From NCBI RefSeq assembly GCF_000142805.1, contig NC_013078.1, forward strand, positions 124,001-188,000: a stretch of 64,000 bases of DNA, written 5' to 3'. The DNA is from Lachancea thermotolerans CBS 6340. Taxonomy: Eukaryota > Ascomycota > Saccharomycetes > Saccharomycetales > Saccharomycetaceae. The translations under genes and the position numbers were made by a program. Numbering within the stretch: the stretch's first letter is position 1; the number at the start of each line of letters is the position of its first letter. Below the pieces are notes generated by a model. The model worked only from the letters and a program-made list of their open reading frames with translations. It ran no database searches and had not been told where the DNA came from. Positions 1-10,592 of the stretch are shown here, in pieces.

Positions 1-954
1 AGAAGCGGTCTCGATACAATCCGGGGTACTACGCCGCTGCGTCGGCGCTCGTTTGAGCGTCCACCGGGCCCTTTATATACCTACCTGGCCGTCGCGTGCC
101 GATGCGAAAGTTGACTCGGCCATGCTGTAATTGGAACGAATCCCGATAACCATGTGAACGGCGTGACAAGCGACCTTCGCACGCCTGGCGCCCGGAGCCT
201 GCGGCCCTGGCCGCCTATATTATGTACTCCTGTGCTATACACGTTTTTCGCGTGCGAGCGACGCGATTAGTAGCTCTGAGATGAAGGATGTTTGACAAGC
301 TTGCAAGAAAACTGTGACAGCGCGAGGCGCAGTGGCTCAGAGTCCGCGCCAGTGCGCCTACGCGCCGGTGCGCGCAGTCGCAACGTAACGGAGCTGCTTC
401 TGGCCTGTGGGACGCGCTACCTGGCCTGTTTCTCGCCTGTTTGTAGCCAAATGAGAAGTTCAAGTCAAGAACCGTTGGATGACTACTGATATTGAGTAAA
501 TTGGACCAGTTTCGTACACAGTGATGAGTGTCTTGGCGGCGGCGCCGCGCAGCGAGCATGCGGCCGAGTGGCTTGGGAGTACGTCTGCTCGGTGCGCGAA
601 GTTGTGCGGAGACTATTGATGTGCGTTTCACGCGCTTTCGCGCGTGCTTCGCGGGCGTGTTTTGATGCCTGGCGCGCTGACGACTGCGACAGGCACGGGA
701 GCGCCTTCGTAAGCAGTGGAAGAGAACTACATGAGTGCTGCTACTAGGTGGCGGTGCCACAATGGGTCTGAGGGTGCACTGGGGCGTGCTAGGGCGTGCA
801 ATCCATGACAGCACGTGACCGCATTTCTGGTTTTGTAATATATATAACCAGTTGTAGCCCTCGCGGCCCCCACGAAAACGGCCCCAAGAGCACGCACCAG
901 CGCCCCGCCCCGCACTCTTCCAGCACTCTTCAACCGCCTCCAGCACCACGCACC
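1..954. other. GC-rich intergenic region left of ESS1
   Basis: No convincing gene. The open frames here are arginine-, alanine- and serine-rich, overlap on both strands and match no family I know, which is what GC-rich non-coding DNA gives. A TATATAAAG motif on the minus strand (71-79) could serve a leftward gene that starts outside the window. A TATATATAA run on the plus strand near 838-846 lies about 110 bp before the ESS1 ATG and is a plausible TATA element for it. Nothing else was recognised. Confidence 0.6.
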
Positions 955-1440
955 ATGTCGAGCGGCCTACCCGAACCCTGGACCGTCCGCTTCAGCAAAT
1001 CCAAGCGCAGGGAGTACTTCTTCCACCCCGAGACCAAGCAGTCGCAGTGGGAGGAGCCCGAGGGCACCGACCACCAGCAGCTCAAGCAGTACCTCGCAGA
1101 TCACCCGCTGCGTGTGCGCTGTCTGCACCTGCTCATCAAGCACAAGGACTCGCGGCGGCCTGCGTCGCACCGCTCCGAGCACATCACGCTGTCCAAAGAT
1201 GAGGCGCTGCAAGAGCTGGCCGCGTACCAGCAGCGGCTCGAGCAGGGCGAGCGCTTCGAGGACCTGGCGCGTGAGCGCAGCGACTGCTCGTCGTTCAAGC
1301 GCGGCGGCGACCTGGGCTTCTTCGCGCGCGGCGAGATGCAGCCCGCGTTCGAGTCCGTCGCCTTCGCGCTGCCCGTGAGCGCGGTCTCCGCGCCTGTCGA
1401 CACCGACAGCGGCGTCCACCTCATCAAGCGCGTTGCCTAA
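955..1440 (+). CDS. ESS1: Peptidyl-prolyl cis/trans isomerase, parvulin/Pin1 type
   Basis: 161 aa. The yeast Pin1 orthologue isomerises phospho-Ser/Thr-Pro bonds, notably in the RNA polymerase II C-terminal domain, and acts in the nucleus. An N-terminal WW domain (about residues 5-36, signature W9 and W32) is followed by a parvulin domain (about 50-161). The active-site motifs are visible: the LLIKH histidine, C111 in SDCSSFKRGGDLGFF (Pin1 C113) and the terminal SGVHLI histidine. The start at 955 was chosen because the family begins just before the PEPW motif; the frame is open upstream but that part has no family resemblance. The length is close to the 170 aa of S. cerevisiae Ess1. In S. cerevisiae ESS1 (YJR017C) lies next to ILV3 (YJR016C), and ILV3 is three genes away here. 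Confidence 0.97.
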   Translation: MSSGLPEPWTVRFSKSKRREYFFHPETKQSQWEEPEGTDHQQLKQYLADHPLRVRCLHLLIKHKDSRRPASHRSEHITLSKDEALQELAAYQQRLEQGERFEDLARERSDCSSFKRGGDLGFFARGEMQPAFESVAFALPVSAVSAPVDTDSGVHLIKRVA

Positions 1441-1474
1441 GTACTAGAAACATACGCCTTACAAAAACACTGCC

Positions 1475-1924
1475 CTACATACGCCACAGGTCCGGCACGT
1501 ACGCCTCCGTCACGCTCGCGTCCTCGCCGTACTCGGCCTGCCAGTGGTTGAACCCGCCACGCAGCACGCACACGCGCATCCGCGCCAGGTCCTCGTCCGC
1601 CACGCTGCGCAGGAACTTCATCGCGGCCGAGGGCCCGCGCTGCTGCGACTGCGCACAGTGGAACACGCAATTGATCGGCTGCGCGCCCGCGGCACCCGCG
1701 GCGCTTCGCAGCCGCTGCATCAGCTCCTCCATCCGCGCCCCGCCGTCGCGCAGCTCGCGGTATGGGTAGTTCCACCCGTTCACTATATGTCCACCTATAT
1801 AATCGCTGCCTCGCACGTCTATCACCTGGAAGGGCTCGCCGGCGCCCGTGGTGCCGCGCTTAATCCACTGGAACAGCTCTGCGGCGTCCACATAGCGGAT
1901 CGCCGCTACAGATCGCGAGTTCAT
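1475..1924 (-). CDS. YCH1: Rhodanese/Cdc25-like phosphatase Ych1
   Basis: 149 aa with a single rhodanese/Cdc25-like domain. The family signature is the CX5R active-site loop in FHCAQSQQRGPSAA, with catalytic C90, preceded by VIDVRGSDYIGGHI. S. cerevisiae Ych1 has phosphatase activity related to Cdc25 and Arr2; its cellular substrate is not settled. The ATG at 1924 aligns with the S. cerevisiae start. An upstream in-frame ATG would add 12 residues (MSEIRRTNRRNN) and is less likely. It is convergent with ESS1 (34 bp apart) and divergent from PCT1. In S. cerevisiae YCH1 (YGR203W) and PCT1 (YGR202C) are likewise neighbours. Confidence 0.93.
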   Translation of the reverse strand: MNSRSVAAIRYVDAAELFQWIKRGTTGAGEPFQVIDVRGSDYIGGHIVNGWNYPYRELRDGGARMEELMQRLRSAAGAAGAQPINCVFHCAQSQQRGPSAAMKFLRSVADEDLARMRVCVLRGGFNHWQAEYGEDASVTEAYVPDLWRM

Positions 1925-2090
1925 GTTGTTTCGACGGTTCGTTCTTCGTATTTCTGACACAGACTAGCAAGGTTAATTTCCACAATTGAAAACTTCGCCT
2001 TGTACAAAACATGGGAACGAGACGTACAAGAGCGGTAAACACAGCAATTGCAGCGTCAAGGACCAAGTGCAAGCCCAGCAAACGCGCAGA

Positions 2091-3368
2091 ATGGCCAAGG
2101 ATTCCAGTCAAGGGTCTTTAAAATCGCGCCTGAGCAGCGGATCGCTCACAAACCTGTTCAAACTTAACCGCAAGCGTCGGCTGGACGACGAGGACTCCGA
2201 TTCGGCGGCGTCGCACTCTGGAGAGTCTGGCAGCGAGTCGCGCAGCGAGACGAAGAAGAGGCGGCGATCGGCGGGCGAGGCCAGCGAGCCGCAGCAGGGG
2301 ATGGACAAGCAGCAGCAGGAACAAGAGCGCGAGTGGGACGCGGCGCTCCCTGAAGAGCTCCGCAAGTTCCGGCCCGTGGGGTTCCCGTTGAACCTGCCGC
2401 CCACGGATCGCCCCGTGCGCGTGTACGCGGACGGTGTGTTCGATCTGTTCCACCTGGGCCACATGAAGCAGCTCGAGCAGTGCAAGAAGTGCATGCCCAA
2501 CGTGACGCTGATCTGCGGCGTGCCCTCAGACCGCATCACGCACAAGCTGAAGGGCCTGACCGTGCTGTCGGACGTGCAGCGGTACGAGACACTGAGACAC
2601 TGCCGGTGGGTCGACGAGGTCGTGGAGGACGCGCCCTGGTGCGTGACCCCGGAGTTCCTGGAGCAGCACCGCATCGACTACGTGGCGCACGACGACCTGC
2701 CCTACGCGGCCGCGGACAGCGACGACATCTACCGCCCGATCAAGCAGATGGGCAAGTTCGTCGCCACGCAGCGCACGGACGGCATCTCCACCAGCGACAT
2801 CATCACCCGCATCATCCGTGACTACGACAAGTACCTGATGCGCAACTTCGCGCGCGGCGCCACGCGCCGCGAGCTCAACGTATCCTGGCTCAAGAAGAAC
2901 GAGCTTGAATTCAAGAAGCACATCCAGGACTTCCGCTCCTACTTCAAGAAGAGCCACGATTCCATCAACCACGCTTCCAAGGACCTCTACGTCGAGGTCC
3001 GCGAGATGCTGCTGCGCAAGACCCTCGGCAAGAAGGTCTACTCCAAGCTGGCCGGTCAGGACCGCCCGCAGCAGGCCCTCAGAGGCTCCTCGCCCGCAAG
3101 CGAGTTCGCACGCACCTTCACCGACCACCACGGCGGCGCCAACGCGCTCGAGAGCTCCCACGAGAGCTCCCACGAAGGCTCCCGCGAGGACTCCCACGAC
3201 TACGACGACCAAGAAGACCACAACGACGATGATGACGACGACGATGGCAGTGAATCCGACCGCGCCAACGAAAAAGAGCGCGAAAACGACGATTCTAGCT
3301 ACAAAGACACGGACAGCAGCGGCTCATCCCGCCGTACCCGTCGCGCCCGCCACGCCGGTGGCCGTTGA
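2091..3368 (+). CDS. PCT1: Choline-phosphate cytidylyltransferase
   Basis: 425 aa. It catalyses CTP + phosphocholine to CDP-choline, the rate-limiting step of the Kennedy pathway for phosphatidylcholine, at nuclear and ER membranes. The catalytic domain (about 105-245) carries the nucleotidyltransferase HLGH motif at 121-124 and RTDGISTS at 228-235. An amphipathic membrane-binding region follows. The basic N terminus ([13 protein letters not shown]) fits nuclear localisation. The C-terminal tail is very rich in Ser, Asp, Glu and His and includes an Asp run, so it is probably disordered. The ATG at 2091 (context CAGAATGGCC) matches the family N terminus; an upstream in-frame ATG at 1986 adds 35 unrelated residues. 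The length agrees with the 424 aa of S. cerevisiae Pct1. Confidence 0.96.
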   Translation: MAKDSSQGSLKSRLSSGSLTNLFKLNRKRRLDDEDSDSAASHSGESGSESRSETKKRRRSAGEASEPQQGMDKQQQEQEREWDAALPEELRKFRPVGFPLNLPPTDRPVRVYADGVFDLFHLGHMKQLEQCKKCMPNVTLICGVPSDRITHKLKGLTVLSDVQRYETLRHCRWVDEVVEDAPWCVTPEFLEQHRIDYVAHDDLPYAAADSDDIYRPIKQMGKFVATQRTDGISTSDIITRIIRDYDKYLMRNFARGATRRELNVSWLKKNELEFKKHIQDFRSYFKKSHDSINHASKDLYVEVREMLLRKTLGKKVYSKLAGQDRPQQALRGSSPASEFARTFTDHHGGANALESSHESSHEGSREDSHDYDDQEDHNDDDDDDDGSESDRANEKERENDDSSYKDTDSSGSSRRTRRARHAGGR

Positions 3369-3591
3369 GCCCAGCTTCCAGGCTCAGCCGCCTAGCCCGC
3401 CTAGCCCGCCTAGCCCGCCTGCCCGTCACCTGCTCGTCGCCTGCTCTCTATGGCCGGTACCGGCCTTTAGTCCAGCATGTTGTACGATCTAATACCAACG
3501 ATGCAGAAAATTTTGATGTAATATATGTTACCGCTTTTTTGAACGATGAGCAAGAGATCCCAAGAGTCAGATCAAAGTCATCAAGCTCAAA

Positions 3592-5364
3592 ATGGGGTTC
3601 CTAGGAAGGTTATCCAGCACTGAGACTCGGAGGTGTTTCTCAAACACACGCAATGTTTACAAGAAGCTCAATAAGTACTCCTACATCATCACGGAGCCAA
3701 AAGACCAGGGTGCGTCCCAGGCGATGCTTTTCGCTACCGGCTTCAAGCAAGAGGACTTCAACAAGCCACAGGTCGGTGTGGGCTCGTGCTGGTGGTCAGG
3801 CAACCCATGTAACATGCACTTGCTAGACTTCAACCATAGGATCACCGCGTCCGTGGAGAAGGCCGGGCTCAAGGGTATGCAGTTCAACACAATTGGTGTG
3901 TCGGACGGTATCTCGATGGGTACCAAGGGTATGCGTTACTCGCTGCAGAGCAGAGAGATCATCGCAGACTCCTTCGAGACCATCATGATGGCGCAGCACT
4001 ACGACGCGAACATCGCAATTCCCTCGTGTGACAAGAACATGCCCGGTGTTCTGATGGCCATGGGAAGACACAACCGTCCCTCCATCATGGTCTACGGTGG
4101 TACCATCCTGCCCGGTCACCCCAGCTGTGGGTCGCAGAACATCCCCAAGAACATTGACGTTGTCTCTGCGTTCCAGTCCTACGGCCAGTACCTGTCCAAG
4201 TCTTTCACCGAGAACGAGCGCCAAGACGTCGTGAAGAACGCGTGCCCCGGCCCCGGCTCGTGCGGTGGTATGTACACTGCCAACACCATGGCCTCCGTTG
4301 CCGAGGTGCTCGGTATAACCCTGCCAAACAGTTCCTCGCACCCTGCTGTGTCCAAGGAGAAGCTTGCCGAGTGTGACTCCATTGGTGAGGCCATCAAGAA
4401 GACCATGGAGCTGGGTATCACCCCACGTGACATCATGACCAAAGAGGCCTTCCTCAATGCAATCACCTACGTCGTGGCCACCGGTGGCTCCACCAACGCC
4501 GTCCTGCACATGGTCGCCGTTGCTCAGTCTGCCGGCGTGAAGATTACCCCCGACGACTTCCAGCGCATCAGCGACAAGACTCCTTTGCTGGGTGACTTCA
4601 AGCCTTCCGGTAAGTACGTCATGGCCGACTTGATCAAGGTCGGTGGTACCCAGTCTGTCATCAAGTTCCTATACGAAGAGGGTTTCTTGAACGGAAACAC
4701 CATGACCGTCACTGGTGAGACCCTGGAGCAGCGTGCTGCCAAGGCCGCGCCTCTGCCAGAGGGCCAGGATATCATCAAGCCCATCTCGCAACCTATCAAG
4801 CCACAAGGTCATCTCCAGATCTTGTACGGTTCCCTGGCTCCAGGCGGTGCCGTCGGTAAAATCACCGGTAAGGAAGGTACCTACTTCAAGGGTAAGGCTC
4901 GTGTTTTCGACGAAGAAGCAGGCTTCATTCACGCTCTGGAAAGAGGCGAAATCAAGAAGGGCGAGAAGACTGTCGTTGTTATCAGATACGAGGGTCCAAA
5001 GGGTGGCCCAGGTATGCCAGAAATGTTGAAGCCATCTTCTGCTCTTATGGGCTATGGTTTGGGTAAGGACGTTGCCCTCTTGACTGACGGTAGATTTTCT
5101 GGTGGTTCCCACGGGTTCTTGATCGGCCACATTGTTCCCGAGGCCGCTGAGGGTGGTCCAATTGCCCTTGTCAAGGACGGCGATGAGATCATCATCGACT
5201 CCAACAACAACAAGATCGACGTTTGTGTCTCCGAGGAAGAACTCGCCCAGCGTAAAACCCAGTGGCAGGAACCTGCTCCCCGCTACGCTAGGGGCACCCT
5301 GTCCAAGTACAGAAAGTTGGTTTCCAACGCCTCTCTGGGGTGTGTCACTGACGGTGACAACTGA
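3592..5364 (+). CDS. ILV3: Dihydroxy-acid dehydratase, mitochondrial
   Basis: 590 aa. It dehydrates 2,3-dihydroxy acids to 2-keto acids, the third step of valine and isoleucine synthesis in the mitochondrial matrix. Iron-sulfur ligands expected in the IlvD family are visible: C146 in PSCDKNMPG and C224 in CPGPGSCGG, with the upstream [10 protein letters not shown] motif. The first ~20 residues ([15 protein letters not shown]) are basic and lack acidic residues apart from one Glu, as in a matrix-targeting presequence. Codon usage is more biased than in the neighbours, which suggests high expression. In S. cerevisiae this is YJR016C, next to ESS1; here YCH1 and PCT1 from the sister segment lie between them. 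Confidence 0.98.
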   Translation: MGFLGRLSSTETRRCFSNTRNVYKKLNKYSYIITEPKDQGASQAMLFATGFKQEDFNKPQVGVGSCWWSGNPCNMHLLDFNHRITASVEKAGLKGMQFNTIGVSDGISMGTKGMRYSLQSREIIADSFETIMMAQHYDANIAIPSCDKNMPGVLMAMGRHNRPSIMVYGGTILPGHPSCGSQNIPKNIDVVSAFQSYGQYLSKSFTENERQDVVKNACPGPGSCGGMYTANTMASVAEVLGITLPNSSSHPAVSKEKLAECDSIGEAIKKTMELGITPRDIMTKEAFLNAITYVVATGGSTNAVLHMVAVAQSAGVKITPDDFQRISDKTPLLGDFKPSGKYVMADLIKVGGTQSVIKFLYEEGFLNGNTMTVTGETLEQRAAKAAPLPEGQDIIKPISQPIKPQGHLQILYGSLAPGGAVGKITGKEGTYFKGKARVFDEEAGFIHALERGEIKKGEKTVVVIRYEGPKGGPGMPEMLKPSSALMGYGLGKDVALLTDGRFSGGSHGFLIGHIVPEAAEGGPIALVKDGDEIIIDSNNNKIDVCVSEEELAQRKTQWQEPAPRYARGTLSKYRKLVSNASLGCVTDGDN

Positions 5365-5631
5365 AAATCACAACTTTTCCGACATTGGAGCTTGCAGAAT
5401 GAAATCTGAGAGCTCTCTTATTTATTGAAAAATAATGCAGCAACGTAGTAAACATACAAAGTCCATTGAATGGACGGTTTATATTAGGATAAAATCAAAT
5501 TGATATCTTACTCTCTTACATGGCTTGCTTACTGCCATCATTTGTCTTCGAACCTGCTAATTCGTCAAAAAATTTTGCAACTGAAGAAGCTCATCTCGCT
5601 TCTTGGACCTTGAAATAAGTCGCAGTAACGA

Positions 5632-8004
5632 ATGTCAGGGATGGCTAAGGCTGAGGCCATTTTCATTGGTGGTAACAGGCAAACACAGGCTAGTGACTAC
5701 AATCCTAAACATGGCATTTTGGCTTATGGCGCTGGTAAAACCATCGCGTTCTGGAAACCTTTGGATCCAGCTCATCGCGGAGTTTACGCAACATTGAAGG
5801 GCCATGATGCCGAAGTTACGTGCGTGAGGTTTGTTCCTGGAACCGAGTTCATGATAACTGCGTCAGAAGACTCGCAAGTTCGTTTGTGGGCTTTTGATGG
5901 AGAGGACAACAGCGCAATGGCATGCATCCAGTCAACCGATCACCACAAGCACACCATCACGTCACTTTCTGTGCTCTCTAATTTGCTAACAGTGGGCTGT
6001 GCTGATGGTTCGGTCTCTGTTTGGCAAATAAACGAGCGTCAGATCTCGCTTGTCCACTCTTTTGTTCTCAAGGCAGGCGTATTCCCTCTGTGTATGGCAT
6101 TGAAAAGCGTCGAAGACAGCAAAGTCCTGCTGGCGGTGGGCGGAACAAACTCGAATGTATTTATTTATTCTTTCACGCGCGAAGCGGCAGCGCTGGAGAA
6201 TTTCCAACTAGCAGCTACCCTAGAAGGCCATGAGGACTGGATTAAGGCTATGGACTTTTACGAGGAAGGCCCAGGGAACATGCTTCTCGCTACAGGCTCT
6301 CAAGACCGCTACATTAGGTTATGGAGAATACGAACAAACGATCTAATAGACAACTCTGATGAAGACGACAGTAAGTTGAAACTGTTGAGCAACAAGCAAT
6401 CCAAGTTTTATATCGACGGCAGCTTGAGAGTGGCCATAAATTTCGAAGCTCTTATCATAGGGCATGATGACTGGGTCTCTTGTCTCAAGTGGCACAGTGA
6501 CAAGCTTCAACTGTTGGCTTCTACCGCGGATACAGCGGTGATGGTTTGGGAACCTGATGCAGAGTCTGGAATTTGGGTTTGTGCGTCCAGATTGGGAGAG
6601 TTGTCCTCCAAAGGTGCGTCTACTGCAACTGGTTCATCTGGAGGCTTTTGGTCTTGCAATTGGTTCACTCAAGAAAAAGCTGATTACATCCTTACAAATG
6701 GTAAGACAGGATCATGGAGGATGTGGAAATCTGACGATATTAGCGGATGGGAGCAGCAACTTGCCATAACAGGGCCCACAAAGCCCACTACCGATGTAGC
6801 ATGGTCGCCAAATGGGCTTTACCTCCTCGGAACCTCTCTAGACCAGACAACAAGGCTTTTTGCACGTTGCAAGCTTGATGGGGAACAAGACAAAATCAGC
6901 GGCTCTTGGTTCGAATTTTCCAGGCCCCAAATCCATGGTTACGACATGATTTGTGTTGAGCCCATTTCAAACACGAGGTTCATCAGCGGTGGTGACGAGA
7001 AGATTATGAGATCGTTTGATGAGCCAAAGGGCGTTGCTCAGATACTACAAAAATTTGCTGGGGTGCCCTTTGAAAACGAGAAATACATGCCAGAATCCGC
7101 GTCTTTGCCTGCATTGGGCTTATCGAGTAAGGCTACTGCTGATGTTGATGAGGACGAGGACGAAGACCCTGATGCGCGCGAGACAAATGAAACAAAAAAC
7201 ATTTCTTTCGACATTGTTGCCTCGCTTCACTCCCCCCCTGTAGAAGATCAGCTCCAGAGACACACGCTTTGGCCTGAAATTGAAAAACTCTACGGCCACG
7301 GTTACGAGATTTCCTGTCTAGATGTGAGTCCTGACGCGAAGATAATAGCTTCTGCTTGTCGATCGAACAACTTACAGCACGCTGTCATAAGGTTTTTTGA
7401 TTCTAACACATGGTTGCACTTAGAGCCGGCACCACAATTTCACAACTTGACGATAACCAGGCTCCGGTTTTCTAAGGACAACACCCAACTCTTGAGTGTC
7501 AGTAGAGATAGGCAATGGGCAGTATGGAAGAGGGACCTTGAGACCAACCAGTTCACACTAGCTTACAAAAATGAGAAAGCACATACAAGAATCATATGGG
7601 ATTGCGAGTGGGCTCCACTTTCTTTTGGCAGCGTATTCTTGACTGCTTCTAGGGATAAGAGTATTAAGCTTTGGAGGTTTTCTGAAGAGGAACAGGACTA
7701 CTTGCAAGAGGCTTCCATCAAGCTTGGCATATCTGTGACGGCAATTTCAGTTCACGAGAAACTTTTTGACAATAAACTTATAATAGCTGCGGGTCTGGAG
7801 AACGGTTCTCTTCAAGTCTACACCTACGAAAATGAGTTCCAAAAAGTTCTCGAAATTGAAGATAGGTACACGCCTGCAGACAGAATTTCAAGGCTCAGGT
7901 GGAGTTCAAACGGCAATGAGCTTTTCCTTGCAGCAGCGAGTGCAGACACCTCCTTCCGCATCTATTCTGTCAAATCAGAAAGCATAAAAAATTCTCCAAA
8001 TTAA
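5632..8004 (+). CDS. ELP2: Elongator complex subunit 2, WD40 protein
   Basis: 790 aa, close to the 788 aa of S. cerevisiae Elp2. It is a structural subunit of Elongator, which adds cm5-type modifications to wobble uridine in tRNA. The protein is almost entirely WD40 repeats making two propellers; recognisable blades include GHDAEVTCVRFVPG, GHEDWIKAMDF, GHDDWVSCLKWH, GHGYEISCLDVSPD and RDKSIKLWRF. An acidic linker (DVDEDEDEDPDARE, about residue 505) separates the halves. The spacing to the divergent PMT6 side and the order ILV3-ELP2-PMT6-YPP1 match YGR200C-YGR199W-YGR198W with ILV3 interleaved. An A/T tract resembling the RRPE motif (near 5566-5576) lies about 60 bp before the ATG; this regulatory reading is only inference. 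Confidence 0.97.
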   Translation: MSGMAKAEAIFIGGNRQTQASDYNPKHGILAYGAGKTIAFWKPLDPAHRGVYATLKGHDAEVTCVRFVPGTEFMITASEDSQVRLWAFDGEDNSAMACIQSTDHHKHTITSLSVLSNLLTVGCADGSVSVWQINERQISLVHSFVLKAGVFPLCMALKSVEDSKVLLAVGGTNSNVFIYSFTREAAALENFQLAATLEGHEDWIKAMDFYEEGPGNMLLATGSQDRYIRLWRIRTNDLIDNSDEDDSKLKLLSNKQSKFYIDGSLRVAINFEALIIGHDDWVSCLKWHSDKLQLLASTADTAVMVWEPDAESGIWVCASRLGELSSKGASTATGSSGGFWSCNWFTQEKADYILTNGKTGSWRMWKSDDISGWEQQLAITGPTKPTTDVAWSPNGLYLLGTSLDQTTRLFARCKLDGEQDKISGSWFEFSRPQIHGYDMICVEPISNTRFISGGDEKIMRSFDEPKGVAQILQKFAGVPFENEKYMPESASLPALGLSSKATADVDEDEDEDPDARETNETKNISFDIVASLHSPPVEDQLQRHTLWPEIEKLYGHGYEISCLDVSPDAKIIASACRSNNLQHAVIRFFDSNTWLHLEPAPQFHNLTITRLRFSKDNTQLLSVSRDRQWAVWKRDLETNQFTLAYKNEKAHTRIIWDCEWAPLSFGSVFLTASRDKSIKLWRFSEEEQDYLQEASIKLGISVTAISVHEKLFDNKLIIAAGLENGSLQVYTYENEFQKVLEIEDRYTPADRISRLRWSSNGNELFLAAASADTSFRIYSVKSESIKNSPN

Positions 8005-8052
8005 AAATCGTTCTACTTAATGTATGCAAGGTTTTCTTATCGAACAATGCAC

Positions 8053-10317
8053 TCATAATGCAATATTCCAAGTGTTGAACCATTGCAAGTATCTAAAGTC
8101 GATCGCAGATCCTTGCATACCCTGTGCGATAGGTGAGAAGAGATTGTAAATGTAGATGCAGCCTGCATAAAGCAAGGCGTAAATAATGTAATTCAGGTAG
8201 AACCTCTTTGGAACGCATGTTTCAAGCACGAAACCGAGAACCAACAATGCGAAATATAACGCTGGGACGTAATGGTGCACATACGTAACTCTTCCCATAG
8301 CAACAAATGGTAGATAGTGTAAGAGCCATGCCAAAAATGGTAAAATTCCCTGCATTCCAACCTTGCTCAAGAAGTCGGAAGTCACTAAAACGGATTGTCT
8401 TCTCCACTTGTAAGCCAGTCGCAGAATAATAAATACAAAGGCTACAAGAGAGCCGGTGGAGAGCCACGTCTGGAATGGTGAGCCCATGAGGAAATACTTC
8501 ACTGTGTGATGGCCCCAACCGCACATACGTAACCCAACGTGCAATATTGGCCATTCCCAGGCTTCGCTCGCCAGTGAGTCATACTTGTCTTCGTCGGGTA
8601 CCAGGGCATTGTTTGAAGAAGCCATCGCAAAATTTATCAAGACAAAGTCAGCCCAGAACTTGGATTTTGGGGGGATATAGCCCTCAGTTTTCTCCATCGC
8701 AGGGTTCCAATGGTCCTCAACGTTCCACCATGTTGACTTATCGCGCTTTGTCCATGAGTGTTTGCAAACAATCTCTGCCTGCTTAAATCCCCATGCAGGG
8801 TATGCTAACCCTGTAGTGGCCAAGTAACACCCGAGTTCTTTATGTCTCAATCTGAAGCTTGTAGAAATGGGATGCAAAACAGATGGGTCTTCCTGTGGCA
8901 GTGAGGAGTTGGAGGAATCAAGCTGTTCGACTATTTCCACCACCCAATCATCCTTTGTATCACCTATGACTTCGTCCCCATATCCTGAAACTTCGTAGCT
9001 GTTCTTGGACACATGTGCAGGGATTTCATGGGAATGTAGATTGGCTTGAGTGTTCTTGTGCACCAAGCGAATCTCGGAATTGTCCCTTAGAAGAAGATGC
9101 TTGCTATCAAGTATAGTGGAGTTGTCAAGACTTAAGCCAGATTCCCTTGAAAACTTTACAACCCACCTGTTATTGTCATCTGAGTGGCCATAACCGGTAA
9201 CTTGGTGTTGTCCTGATCCTAATGGATACAATTGTACATGCGAGTGTAGCAAATTAGGGCTAAGTCCATGTGACCGAATGGTCAGCTCAGAACCGTAAGC
9301 AACATCTCTTGGGCCAACCTCAATGTTGTTCCCATCGAGGTTTACTTGGAAAAGCGTGTTCGTGGCAGCGTCGCCGGTACCAGACCGGCTCAAGATTGTG
9401 AAGTGAATTTTGAAACAGAACAGGTAAATCATGAAGGGAATTACGATGAGGTCAATAATGCGGATGAACCAATGTTTGTAGTAGCGCAAACGACCCATGT
9501 TTTTATCATAATGGTAAGACAGTAGATCGGCAACGGTGTAAACCCCCGCGATAACTGTTACGAAAAGGCCCACCCACTTGACAGAGCAGACACATCCGAT
9601 TGAAATCCCGAGGAGAAGCATCCAAAGAGACCACTTCTTAGTGAACTGTTTCCCCCGCAGCTTATGAACCTCAGTGATGCAGTGAAAAGTGGTTGCAGTG
9701 AAGAATAGTAGCATCGAGTCCAAAAGAATAAACTTCGAAAGCGAAATGAATGATAGCTCCAAAGCAACCATGAGGCCCAATAGGTACGAGCACAGCGTGC
9801 TGAAACCTAAATTCTGAGCGGAAAGTAACATAATGGGTGCGCACAAAGCGCCGAACGTAGCGTTGAACTGCCTCATGAACTTAAAGTTTACGCCATTAGG
9901 GTAGGGGTCGCCTGATGAGAAATCAAAGTTTCCATCGAATCCTGCAAGGTATTCGCTGAGTGCTATCAGCATTTTTCCAAGCGGTGGATGAACGTCGTGG
10001 TAAAATTCATGCTTGATATAGTATGATCCAAACTTTCCAAAATGCGCCTCGTCCCAGACAACGATATCGCTAGCATCTATTTTCATGAATCTCACGTAAA
10101 AGGACAGCAATGTGATAGCGGCTATCCCTCCCATGTTGGCAAATTTGGCAATCTTTCTTTTCTTGAGCTCAGCTCCGTGAGTTTCCACTAGCTTTTCATC
10201 GTTCTTCTCGTGCAATTCATTGTCGTCTGTGTCGCTCAATTGATCTCCATCGAAGTTCTTTCGCCGTTCCCTTAGATTTAGTTCTGAAGACTTGGGCAAA
10301 AAGCCAGAGCTTGACAT
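8053..10317 (-). CDS. PMT6: Protein O-mannosyltransferase, PMT4/PMT6-type GT39
   Basis: 754 aa (S. cerevisiae Pmt6, 759 aa). It transfers mannose from dolichyl-phosphate mannose to Ser/Thr of secretory proteins in the ER membrane. A hydrophilic cytosolic N terminus is followed by transmembrane segments. The first lumenal loop carries the essential acidic pair in DIVVWDEAHFGKF and the HDVHPPLGK motif. Three MIR repeats occupy the central lumenal loop (about residues 320-515; for example SKHLLLRDNSEIRLVH and FRLRHKELGCYLATTG), and hydrophobic segments follow (about 610-740). Synteny (YGR199W next to YPP1 and ELP2) points to PMT6 rather than PMT1-5. A TATA run on the upstream side lies at 10415-10424. 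Confidence 0.94.
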   Translation of the reverse strand: MSSSGFLPKSSELNLRERRKNFDGDQLSDTDDNELHEKNDEKLVETHGAELKKRKIAKFANMGGIAAITLLSFYVRFMKIDASDIVVWDEAHFGKFGSYYIKHEFYHDVHPPLGKMLIALSEYLAGFDGNFDFSSGDPYPNGVNFKFMRQFNATFGALCAPIMLLSAQNLGFSTLCSYLLGLMVALELSFISLSKFILLDSMLLFFTATTFHCITEVHKLRGKQFTKKWSLWMLLLGISIGCVCSVKWVGLFVTVIAGVYTVADLLSYHYDKNMGRLRYYKHWFIRIIDLIVIPFMIYLFCFKIHFTILSRSGTGDAATNTLFQVNLDGNNIEVGPRDVAYGSELTIRSHGLSPNLLHSHVQLYPLGSGQHQVTGYGHSDDNNRWVVKFSRESGLSLDNSTILDSKHLLLRDNSEIRLVHKNTQANLHSHEIPAHVSKNSYEVSGYGDEVIGDTKDDWVVEIVEQLDSSNSSLPQEDPSVLHPISTSFRLRHKELGCYLATTGLAYPAWGFKQAEIVCKHSWTKRDKSTWWNVEDHWNPAMEKTEGYIPPKSKFWADFVLINFAMASSNNALVPDEDKYDSLASEAWEWPILHVGLRMCGWGHHTVKYFLMGSPFQTWLSTGSLVAFVFIILRLAYKWRRQSVLVTSDFLSKVGMQGILPFLAWLLHYLPFVAMGRVTYVHHYVPALYFALLVLGFVLETCVPKRFYLNYIIYALLYAGCIYIYNLFSPIAQGMQGSAIDFRYLQWFNTWNIAL

Positions 10318-10488
10318 TTGCGGTCCTTGTTGGATACTGTGCCCGGATATTCCTGTAGATCGATTTTAGAACATCGAACTCACTATTTCATGTTAGTGAA
10401 TTTTTTCGCGATTATATATATACATCACACTAAATTAAGACTCGATAGAGCCAGTTTCAACGTTTGAAAACCGCACAGAATTGTTCGG

Positions 10489-10506
10489 CTCTCTCTCTCT
10501 CTCTCT
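10489..10506. repeat. (CT)9 microsatellite
   Basis: Nine perfect CT units in the 275-bp gap between YPP1 and PMT6, both minus-strand genes. Read on the coding strand it is a (GA)9 tract about 170 bp upstream of the PMT6 ATG. It may be a promoter element or a replication-slippage repeat. Confidence 0.9.
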
Positions 10507-10592
10507 TCGCCATGGGTTCTGTTTGCTTGGCTATACGTAAATCTTTGGCGCGGCCAGCGCACTCCCAAAAGAGTGAGGGTTAACACCAAGAT

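Noticed and set aside
215-949. Long Arg/Ser-rich open frame on the minus strand left of ESS1
   Set aside because: Overlaps the ESS1 promoter, has no family resemblance and typical GC-rich noise composition; other strands are open too.
3564-3569. Gcn4 half-site GAGTCA before ILV3
   Set aside because: Only a half-site 23 bp before the ATG, probably within the leader, so not supportable.
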